A stretch of 41,079 bases of DNA from Bacillus sp. 123MFChir2 (GTDB lineage Bacteria > Bacillota > Bacilli > Bacillales > Bacillaceae_G). The first letter of the stretch is position 1. Each line of letters begins with the position of its first letter. Shown in pieces: positions 34,029 to 41,079 of this stretch. The stretch is from NCBI RefSeq assembly GCF_000383235.1, contig NZ_KB910963.1:1-41079 (forward strand), written 5' to 3'. Made by a program: the position numbers and the translations under genes. Below the pieces are notes generated by a model that saw only the letters and a program-made list of their open reading frames with translations, did no database searches and was not told the DNA's origin.

Positions 34029-35011
34029 TGAATGTAATTCACATATTTAAAAATAATTTTAATAGGATTTTAGCCCAGAAAGTGGTGATCATAGTGGCGT
34101 TTATAGTTGTTCCAATTATGATTGGACTTGCGGTATTTTTTACGGGAAAAACAGATATAAAGGGCAACATAGCTTTTATTTCAAATAATGAACAGAGCAT
34201 TCCAAAAGATAATAGGATTAAAATTGATGTAATCAATAAAAAACCAGCCATTTCAGAGCTTCTTTCGGGAAAGTATATTGCCATTGTGGAAGAGAAAACT
34301 AATGGCAACTATGATATAACAACTTTAAAAAACAAAAATGATGAAAAAATTCTAGAAAACTTCTTTAAAACAGGTAAGATTTCAGAAAGTAAGCAAGTAG
34401 AAAAAGAAAAAAGAGGTGTTGGAACAAACGTTTTAGGATTTATTTTAATGATCCTTTTCATGCAAGGTGTTGCATTGATAACCCTTTATACAGAGGACAG
34501 GGATAAAAAAATCTTCAAACGTGTATTAACGGCGCCGGTAAGTGAAAGGCAATATATTTTTGCACATGGGATTTTTACATTCTTATGGCTTTATATACCG
34601 TCATATTTAGCGCTCGTTATCACAAAGGTTGTTTTTAATGTAGACATCGGATTTAGTTATGGAATGTTGGCGATATTAATTGGAATTCTTTGTGCCCTCG
34701 CAACGGCATTAGCTTTATTCATTGCAACAATTATTGAACATAACTACTCTGTAGTGGCCAGTGGAATTTATGTTATAACTTGTATATTATCAGGCTGCTA
34801 TATTTCTTTTACAGGGGAAAATACAATTTTAAATAAGATTTGTAACGTTTTACCACAAAAATCATACATGACGCTGGTTCAAGGAATAGAAAAGGGACAT
34901 GACCTATTAGAATTTAAAGGTCAGTTTATATATTTACTTACTTGGATTGTTGTACTTTGGTTCTTAGGGAGTATGATTACTAAAAGGAAAATGAAGCAGG
35001 GGATGTATTAA
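34025..35011 (+). CDS. ABC-2 type permease, subunit 2
   Basis: A 328-aa ABC-2 permease with one N-terminal helix, a long extracytoplasmic loop (about 45-130) and five to six C-terminal helices (ILMILFMQGVALITLYTEDRDKKIFKRVLTAPVSERQYIFAH between the first two). GGAGG is seven bases before the ATG, which overlaps the previous stop. Last complete gene of the exporter operon. Confidence 0.88.
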   Translation: MMNVIHIFKNNFNRILAQKVVIIVAFIVVPIMIGLAVFFTGKTDIKGNIAFISNNEQSIPKDNRIKIDVINKKPAISELLSGKYIAIVEEKTNGNYDITTLKNKNDEKILENFFKTGKISESKQVEKEKRGVGTNVLGFILMILFMQGVALITLYTEDRDKKIFKRVLTAPVSERQYIFAHGIFTFLWLYIPSYLALVITKVVFNVDIGFSYGMLAILIGILCALATALALFIATIIEHNYSVVASGIYVITCILSGCYISFTGENTILNKICNVLPQKSYMTLVQGIEKGHDLLEFKGQFIYLLTWIVVLWFLGSMITKRKMKQGMY

Positions 35012-35017
35012 GGTTGA

Positions 35018-35497
35018 ACAATTCATAAGTTAATAGTAACGCTTGTCATGACCACGATGGGGCTGATTGTTCTTGGACCACTTATGTGCGTCGCTCAATC
35101 CGTCGATATGAAATATATGGGGATTGTGTCATCGGTTGTGGGGTTCTGGAGAAGTATTGGTGGTGTGATGGAGGCTGCCATTACAGCAACTATTGTGAAC
35201 AATGATTTAAAAGAAAAGATGGTGGATTTTGCAACATCCTCTAGAATACCGGCTGATCAGATTGAGAAATTAGCAAAACCAGAAATCTTGATGCAAAATC
35301 ATACACAGATTCCTCCTCAGTTAGTAGAATTCCTGAGAGGGGCATTAGAAACAGCGTTGCACCGCGGCGTTATATTGGCAATAATAGCTGGTATCATTGG
35401 GCTTCTTGTTTCCTTATTTGTAGGTGGAGATCGTTATAAGGTAGAGCAAAAGGAGAGTAATGAAAAGGCTGGAGCAGGGGGATTTGTTAGAAGTTAA
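35018..35497 (+). pseudogene. C-terminal remnant of an MFS drug exporter (DHA2/EmrB type)
   Basis: About 150 codons from an in-frame stop, with the first ATG at 35048. The pattern GIVSSVVGFWRSIGGVMEAAI followed by a loop and a last membrane helix (GVILAIIAGIIGLLVSLFVGGDRY) is the C-terminal end of 14-helix MFS exporters, which are about 480-520 aa; the first two-thirds are missing. No ribosome site supports the ATG. It lies 36 nt behind the ABC permease, so a deletion that removed the 5' part of an exporter gene is likely. Confidence 0.7.
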
Positions 35498-35507
35498 TAA
35501 ATAAATT

Positions 35508-35537
35508 AAAAGTGCCCCTTTACGAAGGGGCACTTTT
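35508..35537 (+). terminator. Terminator of the exporter operon
   Basis: AAAAGTGCCCCTT pairs perfectly with AAGGGGCACTTTT around TACG. Confidence 0.9.
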
Positions 35538-35628
35538 GACTTTAGTGGTTGGAGAAGCAAACACCGCTCGGAAGATTATATTCTGGGTGGTGTTTATGTT
35601 ATGAATATAAATAAAGGAGATGAGGTAC

Positions 35629-36498
35629 ATGAGCAGATTAATTGAGAAAGCGATGCAGTTTGCTGCTATTAAGCACGAAGGCCAAATGCGCAAGGGTACT
35701 AATATTCCGTACATTATCCATCCATTTGGAGTAGCACTCATTTTACAGCAGGCAAAGCAGCGTGATGAAGTGATTGCTGCGGGGGTATTACACGACACTT
35801 TAGAAGATACGAATACAACTGAGATTGAGCTGTGCGAGCATTTTGGCGAAGAAGTGTTGAAGATGGTTCAGGTGGCTTCAGAGCCAGATAAATCATTGTC
35901 ATGGGAAGAACGAAAAAAACATACTATCCAATCTCTTTCATACCGTTCGAATGAAGAGATTACTTTAATCATCGCAGATAAATTACATAACTTACGGTCT
36001 ATTCAAGAAGATGTAGAAAGAGAAGACGATCAAGTATGGTCGCGTTTTAAGCGTGGAAAACGTGACCAATCATGGTATTACATGAGTATTTTGCATGCTT
36101 TGAAGGAAAAAAAGGAGGACATTCCAATTATTCGGGTGTTTGAAAAAGAAACACAAAATTTATTTATTGGAAAAGAAACACTTACGTTGAAGGACATCGA
36201 TGTATTATTCAGCAGTGCGTATGGCATTTATGAATCACAAAAAGCGAAATTGCATGAAAGAGGTCTATTAAAATTTGCGAAGGAAGTTTCTATTGCTGGT
36301 GAGGAAATTTATCGTAGTGGAAATATGGAAATGATCACTCTGTTAGCAAATGATCTGCAAGAAAGAGGAGTTTCTTTTGAGCTCAATTCAGATGGTCCCT
36401 TTATTCTATTAGCATATTTAACTGAGCTAAAGCATCGAATGGGTTGGTCCGATGAATTATTTTATCAGTATTATTTAAGAAACTGTTCGAAGTTATAG
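35629..36498 (+). CDS. HD-domain phosphohydrolase (SpoT/RelA-hydrolase-like)
   Basis: About 289 aa from the ATG nine bases after AAGGAG. An HD_4-type domain covers about 1-170: QFAAIKHEGQMRKGTNIPYIIHPFGVA, VLHDTLEDT (the HD pair), and ADKLHNLRSIQ. These features are those of the (p)ppGpp hydrolase half of RelA/SpoT; the synthetase half is absent, so a small alarmone hydrolase or other nucleotide hydrolase is plausible. The C-terminal third has no recognised domain. Confidence 0.82.
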   Translation: MSRLIEKAMQFAAIKHEGQMRKGTNIPYIIHPFGVALILQQAKQRDEVIAAGVLHDTLEDTNTTEIELCEHFGEEVLKMVQVASEPDKSLSWEERKKHTIQSLSYRSNEEITLIIADKLHNLRSIQEDVEREDDQVWSRFKRGKRDQSWYYMSILHALKEKKEDIPIIRVFEKETQNLFIGKETLTLKDIDVLFSSAYGIYESQKAKLHERGLLKFAKEVSIAGEEIYRSGNMEMITLLANDLQERGVSFELNSDGPFILLAYLTELKHRMGWSDELFYQYYLRNCSKL

Positions 36499-36652
36499 AA
36501 AGGAGGGAGCGAAATGGCTCTCTTTTTTCTTTTGGCTGTTTTCTAAAAGATTGTTGCTTTTTAAATAATTATTTGTAGATATTATACCTTCTGATACTAT
36601 GGGAATATAAGGTGTTTTGATTATTCTAAAGTTACAAGAAAGAAGGTAAGAT

Positions 36653-37261
36653 ATGAAAAATATGAAAGACAAAACCAAGAAACCAAAAAAAGATTTCAAC
36701 CCCAAAGACGCTGTTTTAGTATTCTCTTCCTTTACATTCATTTGCGTGGCTGTCATTTTTATTCTTATGGTTAATGATGTACTCACAATTCAAAATTTCT
36801 TATCATTCGATAAACCGATCAGAATGATAATGAATATATGTATTGCTTCGTTTGCTCTACTTTTGTATGGTGTAATTTTAACGCTTTACATTCCCTCGAA
36901 ATACATTGACGATACAAACAAGAGTTATCAAAATTATTCACTGTTAAGTATTTTTGCCTTTATGTTTTTAGGAGCGTTATTTGAAGAACTTTTATTTAGA
37001 GGAATTATTCAAAATTTGCTTTTCATATTTATAGAGAACCAATGGATTGTAATTATAACAACTACTTTATTATTCTTAGGTTTTCATATTCAATACTTCA
37101 AAAAGCCTATAATGCTAATAAATATAAGCGTTCCAAGTTTGACTTTTGGTTGGATATATTTTGAAACAAACAATATTTTAGTACCATTTGTTGTGCATTT
37201 TCTAATGAACTTAGGAATAACACTATTATTCAAATACAATTTAATAAGGGCTAAAAAATGA
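36653..37261 (+). CDS. CPBP-family intramembrane metalloprotease (CAAX/Abi-like)
   Basis: A 202-aa membrane protein with a basic N-terminus and about six helices. The three CPBP motifs are present: EELLFRGI (EExxxR, about residue 113), FLGFHIQYF (FxxxH) and VVHFLMN (HxxxN). Bacterial members include immunity proteins for peptide bacteriocins and prenyl-protein proteases; the actual substrate is unknown. AGAAGG precedes the ATG. Confidence 0.85.
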   Translation: MKNMKDKTKKPKKDFNPKDAVLVFSSFTFICVAVIFILMVNDVLTIQNFLSFDKPIRMIMNICIASFALLLYGVILTLYIPSKYIDDTNKSYQNYSLLSIFAFMFLGALFEELLFRGIIQNLLFIFIENQWIVIITTTLLFLGFHIQYFKKPIMLINISVPSLTFGWIYFETNNILVPFVVHFLMNLGITLLFKYNLIRAKK

Positions 37262-37280
37262 CTTAGTTTACTAATATTTC

Positions 37281-37313
37281 GACCTCAATCGACTCTTAGT
37301 TGAGGTCTTTTTT
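37281..37313 (+). terminator. Terminator of the CPBP gene
   Basis: GACCTCAAT pairs with GTTGAGGTC across CGACTCTTA; a T-run follows. Confidence 0.88.
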
Positions 37314-37452
37314 ATGCGCTTTTCAACATCTCAACTGTTGTACAGTTTGATTTCTGACAAGCTGAAATAAGTATTTGTTCTACTCGTTTATCAAATGCTA
37401 AATTCTTCCCTAATTCAAGCCAAATGAACAAAATTGCAAAATTAGTCAAGTA
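37312..37452 (-). pseudogene. Gene remnant on the minus strand
   Basis: An open frame of about 46 codons ends at TAA (37312-37314) and reads ELGKNLAFDKRVEQILISAC near its middle. It has no start codon with a ribosome site. It looks like the C-terminus of a lost gene; family not recognised. Confidence 0.3.
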
Positions 37453-37474
37453 TCAGGAAGTAGTAACTATTGCC

Positions 37475-38170
37475 CTACTTCCCAAACCAAACCCAATACT
37501 CCTCGCCACGAAACTCCATCTCGTACCCACGATACCCTTCTGCCAGCAACCGTTTCTGCCCACCAATATCACCCATAAGAAGCTTTTCTACATTCACCCA
37601 TTCTTTTTCCCTCTCACTCTGCAACTCTTTCACAAACACATAACGCAATCGATCGCTATACTTCTCCTTCAGCGCAGCAATCTCCATCCCTTGCGCAAAC
37701 TTATCTTTTAAACTAGGAATATTAAACGGTGCAACGGTGCAGCAAACATACTCATATTTGTGATCAGACTGTTTTAATTGCTCCATAATCACTTTCGCCA
37801 ATGTTTTTTGAAGTCCGTTTCCTTGATAATCTGGATGAACATTTGAAACTTCTTGATAGATAACACGTTCTAATTCCTCACCCGTTAATCCAATATCCAA
37901 TCCTAAATGATCTTCATCAAGCGGCGGAACTAAGAGTGCGCGAAAGGCGATGAGTTGTTCGTCTACGAATGCACCAATCATCAAACCATTTCCGCTTAGT
38001 ATGTTTTCAAATTCTTCTAATGTAAGAGGCTTTAAGTTTTCTTTGTTTTCTAGCGCTTCAATGACGTCGTTTTGTACGGATAAGAGTTGCTCGGTGTGAT
38101 GCAAAGATAATAGTGCAACTTTGAATGGTTGCTCCGTTTGTTTCAACGTTCCTTCATATAGAATGTTCAT
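37475..38170 (-). CDS. GNAT-family N-acetyltransferase
   Basis: About 231 aa from the ATG with AGGAGG seven bases upstream (a longer frame begins inside the epimerase gene). The acetyl-CoA binding motif is VSNVHPDYQGNGLQKTLAKVIMEQL (Q/RxxGxG/A form QGNGLQ, about 118-128), preceded by the LIAFRALLVPP strand. The substrate is unknown. It starts 14 nt behind the dipeptide epimerase gene and is probably in its operon, which suggests a role with amino acids or peptides. Confidence 0.85.
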   Translation of the reverse strand: MNILYEGTLKQTEQPFKVALLSLHHTEQLLSVQNDVIEALENKENLKPLTLEEFENILSGNGLMIGAFVDEQLIAFRALLVPPLDEDHLGLDIGLTGEELERVIYQEVSNVHPDYQGNGLQKTLAKVIMEQLKQSDHKYEYVCCTVAPFNIPSLKDKFAQGMEIAALKEKYSDRLRYVFVKELQSEREKEWVNVEKLLMGDIGGQKRLLAEGYRGYEMEFRGEEYWVWFGK

Positions 38171-38183
38171 GCTGTGGCCTCCT

Positions 38184-39293
38184 TTAGCGAACAATATCTT
38201 GAAAAACAGTTAATTCGTTGAGTACATTCTCATCGATATCAACGCCTAGTCCAGGTTTTTCTGTTAAGCGAATAAATGGTACATCATAAGAGAGGTTTCC
38301 GATATCTTTTGTGAATTTTAGTGGTCCTGTTAGTTCGACGCTTGTGATAATTTTTTTCGAGAAAGCGACGTGGAATCCAGCGGAAGAGGCAACGGATGAT
38401 TCGACCATGGAACCAATTTGACACTCTATTCCAGCTAGTTCTGCTTGATGGGCTAGTTTGACAGCTGGATAGATTCCGCCGCACTTCATTAGTTTAATGT
38501 TTACTTTATCAGCTGCTTGTTTTTGAATAATTTGGTGCATTTCACGTGGCCCTTTTAATCCTTCGTCTATCATAAGGGGAAGATCCGTTTTGGAGCGAAT
38601 GTAAGCCATTGCGTCTATGTCGTCGGCGATAACAGGCTGTTCAATCCAGTCGATGTCTAAATATTTTAGAGAACGTAAGGCAGTTAATGTTGTCGCACTG
38701 TTTTTCCAGCCTTGGTTTACGTCAACGCGAATCGCGATCTCATTTCCGACTCGTTCACGTACAGCTTCAATTCTTTCCACATCTCTTTTGACATCTGTGC
38801 CGACTTTCATTTTGAAGGATTGGTATCCTTTATTTATCATAGAAGCCGCTTCTTTTACCATGTTTTCTGGAGAATCAATGCTTAATACATGGGTAATTGG
38901 GAATTCTTCATGGTAGCGACCGCCGATGAGTTGATACACAGGTTGGCCAAGTTTTTTGCCCATTATGTCAAAGCAAGCAATATCAAGCGCAGCTTTGGCA
39001 GTAGGTACGCCGTAAATGGTTTGATTCATGATGTCATGTGTTTTCTCGATATTCATTGGATTCTTTCTTAATAAAGCAGGAGCTAATGTGTGTTTTATAA
39101 TATGAAAGGTGCTTTCCCACGTTTCGCCTGTAACATGTTCGTCAGCTACGCCTTCTCCGTAACCGACAATGCCTTCATCCGTTTCGAGTTTGACAATAAT
39201 AGAAGGCATATCAGGATACGTGCCGTAGCTTACAATAAACGGATTTTGCAGTGGCAAACGAATGGCATAAAGATGAATCGCTGTAATTTTCAA
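38184..39293 (-). CDS. Dipeptide epimerase-like enzyme (enolase superfamily)
   Basis: A 369-aa muconate-lactonizing-subgroup enolase. Catalytic residues visible: the KxK in SFKMKVG (about 160-166), metal ligands in IRVDVNQGW, WIEQPV and LMIDEG, and the opposite-face lysine in VNIKLMKCGG. This pattern fits L-Ala-D/L-Glu epimerases (YkfB/YcjG) that recycle murein peptides; N-succinylamino acid racemase or o-succinylbenzoate synthase are alternatives. It is divergent from an M20 amidohydrolase. Confidence 0.82.
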   Translation of the reverse strand: MKITAIHLYAIRLPLQNPFIVSYGTYPDMPSIIVKLETDEGIVGYGEGVADEHVTGETWESTFHIIKHTLAPALLRKNPMNIEKTHDIMNQTIYGVPTAKAALDIACFDIMGKKLGQPVYQLIGGRYHEEFPITHVLSIDSPENMVKEAASMINKGYQSFKMKVGTDVKRDVERIEAVRERVGNEIAIRVDVNQGWKNSATTLTALRSLKYLDIDWIEQPVIADDIDAMAYIRSKTDLPLMIDEGLKGPREMHQIIQKQAADKVNIKLMKCGGIYPAVKLAHQAELAGIECQIGSMVESSVASSAGFHVAFSKKIITSVELTGPLKFTKDIGNLSYDVPFIRLTEKPGLGVDIDENVLNELTVFQDIVR

Positions 39294-39515
39294 TGAAAAG
39301 ACCCCTTTCTGTTTACAATGCTTTTGTGAATATGAGATAGCTGAGGTGATTTTCTCTTCCGTTGTTTTCTCATATTATATTTCAAAAATAAGTGTGAGGA
39401 CAATTGTGAATTATCAGTGTTTATTTCTTGACATTTAAAAGAATATTGAATATGTTTTGGGGAAACATGATTGTTATGAATAAATGGTTGCGATGCGAGA
39501 AGGGAGAGCAGAGCG

Positions 39516-40622
39516 GTGAAAAAAATGGATTTGCAGGATCGGTTAAGCGAGATTTTTCAACATTTACATGAGAATCCTGAAGTGAGCTGGAAAGAGTATA
39601 ATACGACTGCTTATATTACGAAGTTTTTAGAGGCAGAAGGCATTTCTTATAAAACATTTGATGATTGTCCTGGTGTAATCGCAGAAATGGGGAGCGGGAA
39701 ACCGGTTGTTGCGGTTCGAGGTGATATGGACGCATTATGGCAAGAAGTGGATGGAGAGTTTAAAGCAAATCATTCATGCGGTCATGATGCGCATATGACA
39801 ATTGTGATGGGACTCCTTTTACAGTTAAAACAAGCGAATTGGCAAACAGGAACCGTTCGATTTATTTTCCAGCCTGCAGAAGAAAAGGGTAGCGGCGCTC
39901 TGAAGATGGTGGAGAAAGGCGTTGTGGATGACGTCGATTTCTTATTTGGCATTCACTTGCGACCAATAGAGGAATTATCATTGAAGCAAGCAGCTCCATC
40001 TATTCGGCACGGAGCAGCTGACTTTTTAGAAGCTCACATCGTTGGAACTGACGCTCACGGTGCACGGCCACATCAAGGTACAAACGCAATTGATGTCATT
40101 ACGATGATTAATATGGGATTAAAAAATATATGGTTTTCGCCGCAATCTTCTTATTCTGTTAAAATGACGAGATGCCAAGCAGGCGGTGAAAGTTTAAATA
40201 TCATCCCTGGGAACGCACATTTTGCTTTAGATGTGCGAGCAGAAAACAATGGATTGTTGGAAGAGTTAAAGAAAAAGATCGAACGCGTTATTCAATCAGC
40301 CGAATCAATGGGTGTAAAGATCTCGTATGATTGGGTCGACTATGTACCTGGAGCGGTGGTATCAGAAGAAGCGGAACAGTTCCTTCGTAAGGGGATTCTG
40401 CAAACATATGGAGCAGAGGGCTGCACCCCGCCGCTTCGCACAGCTGGAAGTGATGATTTTCATTATTATACGGTGAAAAAGCCTCATTTAAAGGCAGTTA
40501 TGCTAGGGCTAGGTGCGAATTTAAAACCAGGATTACACCATCCCCACATGACGTTTGATCGATCTTGTATATTAGACGGTGTACAAATCTTGAAGAACAC
40601 GGTATTGGAAGTTTTGAAATAG
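39516..40622 (+). CDS. M20-family N-acyl-amino acid amidohydrolase
   Basis: A 368-aa dimetal hydrolase: HENPEVSWKEYNT, VAVRGDMDALWQE, the metal cysteine and histidine in NHSCGHDAHMT, FQPAEEKGSGA with the catalytic glutamates, a dimerisation lid (about 170-280) and GSDDFHYY. These are the hippurate hydrolase/aminoacylase features. GTG start with GGGAG nine bases upstream; an ATG three codons later is too far. It faces the epimerase across about 220 bases and probably shares its pathway of peptide or acyl-amino acid use. Confidence 0.9.
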   Translation: MKKMDLQDRLSEIFQHLHENPEVSWKEYNTTAYITKFLEAEGISYKTFDDCPGVIAEMGSGKPVVAVRGDMDALWQEVDGEFKANHSCGHDAHMTIVMGLLLQLKQANWQTGTVRFIFQPAEEKGSGALKMVEKGVVDDVDFLFGIHLRPIEELSLKQAAPSIRHGAADFLEAHIVGTDAHGARPHQGTNAIDVITMINMGLKNIWFSPQSSYSVKMTRCQAGGESLNIIPGNAHFALDVRAENNGLLEELKKKIERVIQSAESMGVKISYDWVDYVPGAVVSEEAEQFLRKGILQTYGAEGCTPPLRTAGSDDFHYYTVKKPHLKAVMLGLGANLKPGLHHPHMTFDRSCILDGVQILKNTVLEVLK

Positions 40623-40881
40623 TATTGTTTTTATTTTTTATATTTATGTTAAGGTTTTGAAGTCTTTGTTTATCTTTTTCGAACAAAGAGATCTAATTGT
40701 TAAAGGTCTTGAGTGCAGCAACTGATTTACATTTATGCAAAAACGTAAAAATACTTTTTTCTATACAAAATCATCATTTTTTCTCTGGTTACAGCAACAC
40801 TGGTACTAACCATTAGCATGTTTTGTTTCAAAATACTGGTGATACCTTTCTATGAACGCATAAAAAAAGAAGAGAATTTAA

Positions 40882-40921
40882 AACACATTTTAATATGCAA
40901 TATTGCATATTAAAATGTGTT
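40882..40921. promoter_or_regulatory. 40-bp perfect palindrome containing a PlcR box
   Basis: A perfect 20+20 palindrome with no loop. Its core, 40893-40910, fits the PlcR-box consensus WTATGNAWWWWTNCATAW at every position. It ends on the -35 hexamer of the next promoter. The flanks lack a proper T-run, so a regulatory site is more likely than a terminator. Bases 40623-40860 hold no other feature I can support. Confidence 0.75.
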
Positions 40922-40948
40922 GATAAAAATGTAAACGCTTACTATAAT
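40920..40948 (+). promoter_or_regulatory. Sigma-A promoter with CcpA cre-like site
   Basis: TTGATA, a 17-nt spacer and a consensus TATAAT. In the spacer TGTAAACGCTTACT (40930-40943) matches the cre consensus TGWAANCGNTNWCA at 13 of 14 positions, so binding of CcpA would block the promoter. Confidence 0.82.
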
Positions 40949-40999
40949 GTGAGTATAAAGAATAACACATCTTAATATTCAAAAAGAGGAGGAAATCAT

Positions 41000-41079
41000 A
41001 TGGAAATCGCAATGGCAGTTTTAAAATTTATAGGTGGAATACTTCCATTCGTAGAAGAGCTTTTAAAAGCAGTAATGTA
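41000..41079 (+). CDS. Small hydrophobic/amphipathic peptide gene, cut by window edge
   Basis: ATG with AGAGGAGG seven bases upstream opens a frame that runs off the right end after 26 codons (begins MEIAMAVLKFIGGILPF). It alternates hydrophobic residues with a few charges (VEELLKAV), with no classic signal peptide; this is the look of leaderless bacteriocins, phenol-soluble-modulin-like peptides or small membrane peptides. No family is certain. The promoter carries a PlcR box and a cre site, pointing to quorum and catabolite control. Confidence 0.6.
   Translation, partial: MEIAMAVLKFIGGILPFVEELLKAVM

Noticed and set aside
36493-36786. A 97-codon minus-strand frame over the start of the CPBP gene
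   Set aside because: It is antisense to a gene with clear motifs and a ribosome site.

Overview
This window reads as Bacillus cereus group chromosome (cereus/thuringiensis/anthracis clade). The basis is A+T-rich Firmicute coding with AGGAGG-type ribosome sites, the core order gatCAB - dagK - gabT/gabR/gabD - aminopeptidase - paired deacetylase lipoproteins - nupC - rlmCD, many copies of a short dispersed repeat of the bcr type, and a sequence fitting the PlcR-box consensus near the right edge. No rRNA, tRNA or CRISPR array was seen.

Layout. 1-104 is the 3' end of an IS110-type transposase. 366-4181 holds a small YiaA/B-type membrane protein and the gatCAB operon. 4182-4978 is repeat-rich (R1 and R2 repeats, a 28-bp palindromic terminator, a 22-bp perfect inverted repeat) and leads into dagK, whose start is overlapped by a 32-codon upstream ORF. 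6406-12851 (minus strand) is a six-gene operon in which every junction overlaps: KASIII-like synthase, ATP-grasp ligase, NAD-dependent epimerase/dehydratase, metallo-beta-lactamase-fold hydrolase, PaaK/F390-synthetase-like adenylating enzyme, and a GNAT/FemAB-like acyltransferase. It looks like an accessory biosynthetic cluster of unknown product placed between housekeeping genes. A 640-bp divergent region with two strong hairpins separates it from the GABA locus (gabT behind a near-perfect sigma-54 promoter, the sigma-54 activator gabR, gabD).

18.2-27.2 kb: M29 aminopeptidase, two tandem lipoprotein polysaccharide deacetylases, a small membrane protein, an ECF sigma/anti-sigma pair, an A+T-rich 96-aa orphan between two R1 repeats, and a nupC nucleoside transporter behind a guanine-type purine riboswitch. 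27.2-31.4 kb: RNA-modification enzymes RlmCD and Dus, a DUF1456 (YehS) protein and a YgjP-type metallopeptidase-like protein. 31.5-35.5 kb: a MarR regulator, an ABC exporter (ATPase plus two permeases) with matching MarR-type operators in front of both, and a C-terminal MFS-exporter remnant. 35.6-40.6 kb: an HD hydrolase, a CPBP membrane protease, a GNAT, a dipeptide epimerase and a divergent M20 amidohydrolase. At the right edge a small peptide gene begins (cut by the window) behind a 40-bp perfect palindrome containing a PlcR-box match, a strong sigma-A promoter and a CcpA cre-like site.

The two most interesting places are the six-gene KASIII/ATP-grasp/SDR/MBL/adenylating/GNAT operon and the regulated small-peptide gene at the right edge.
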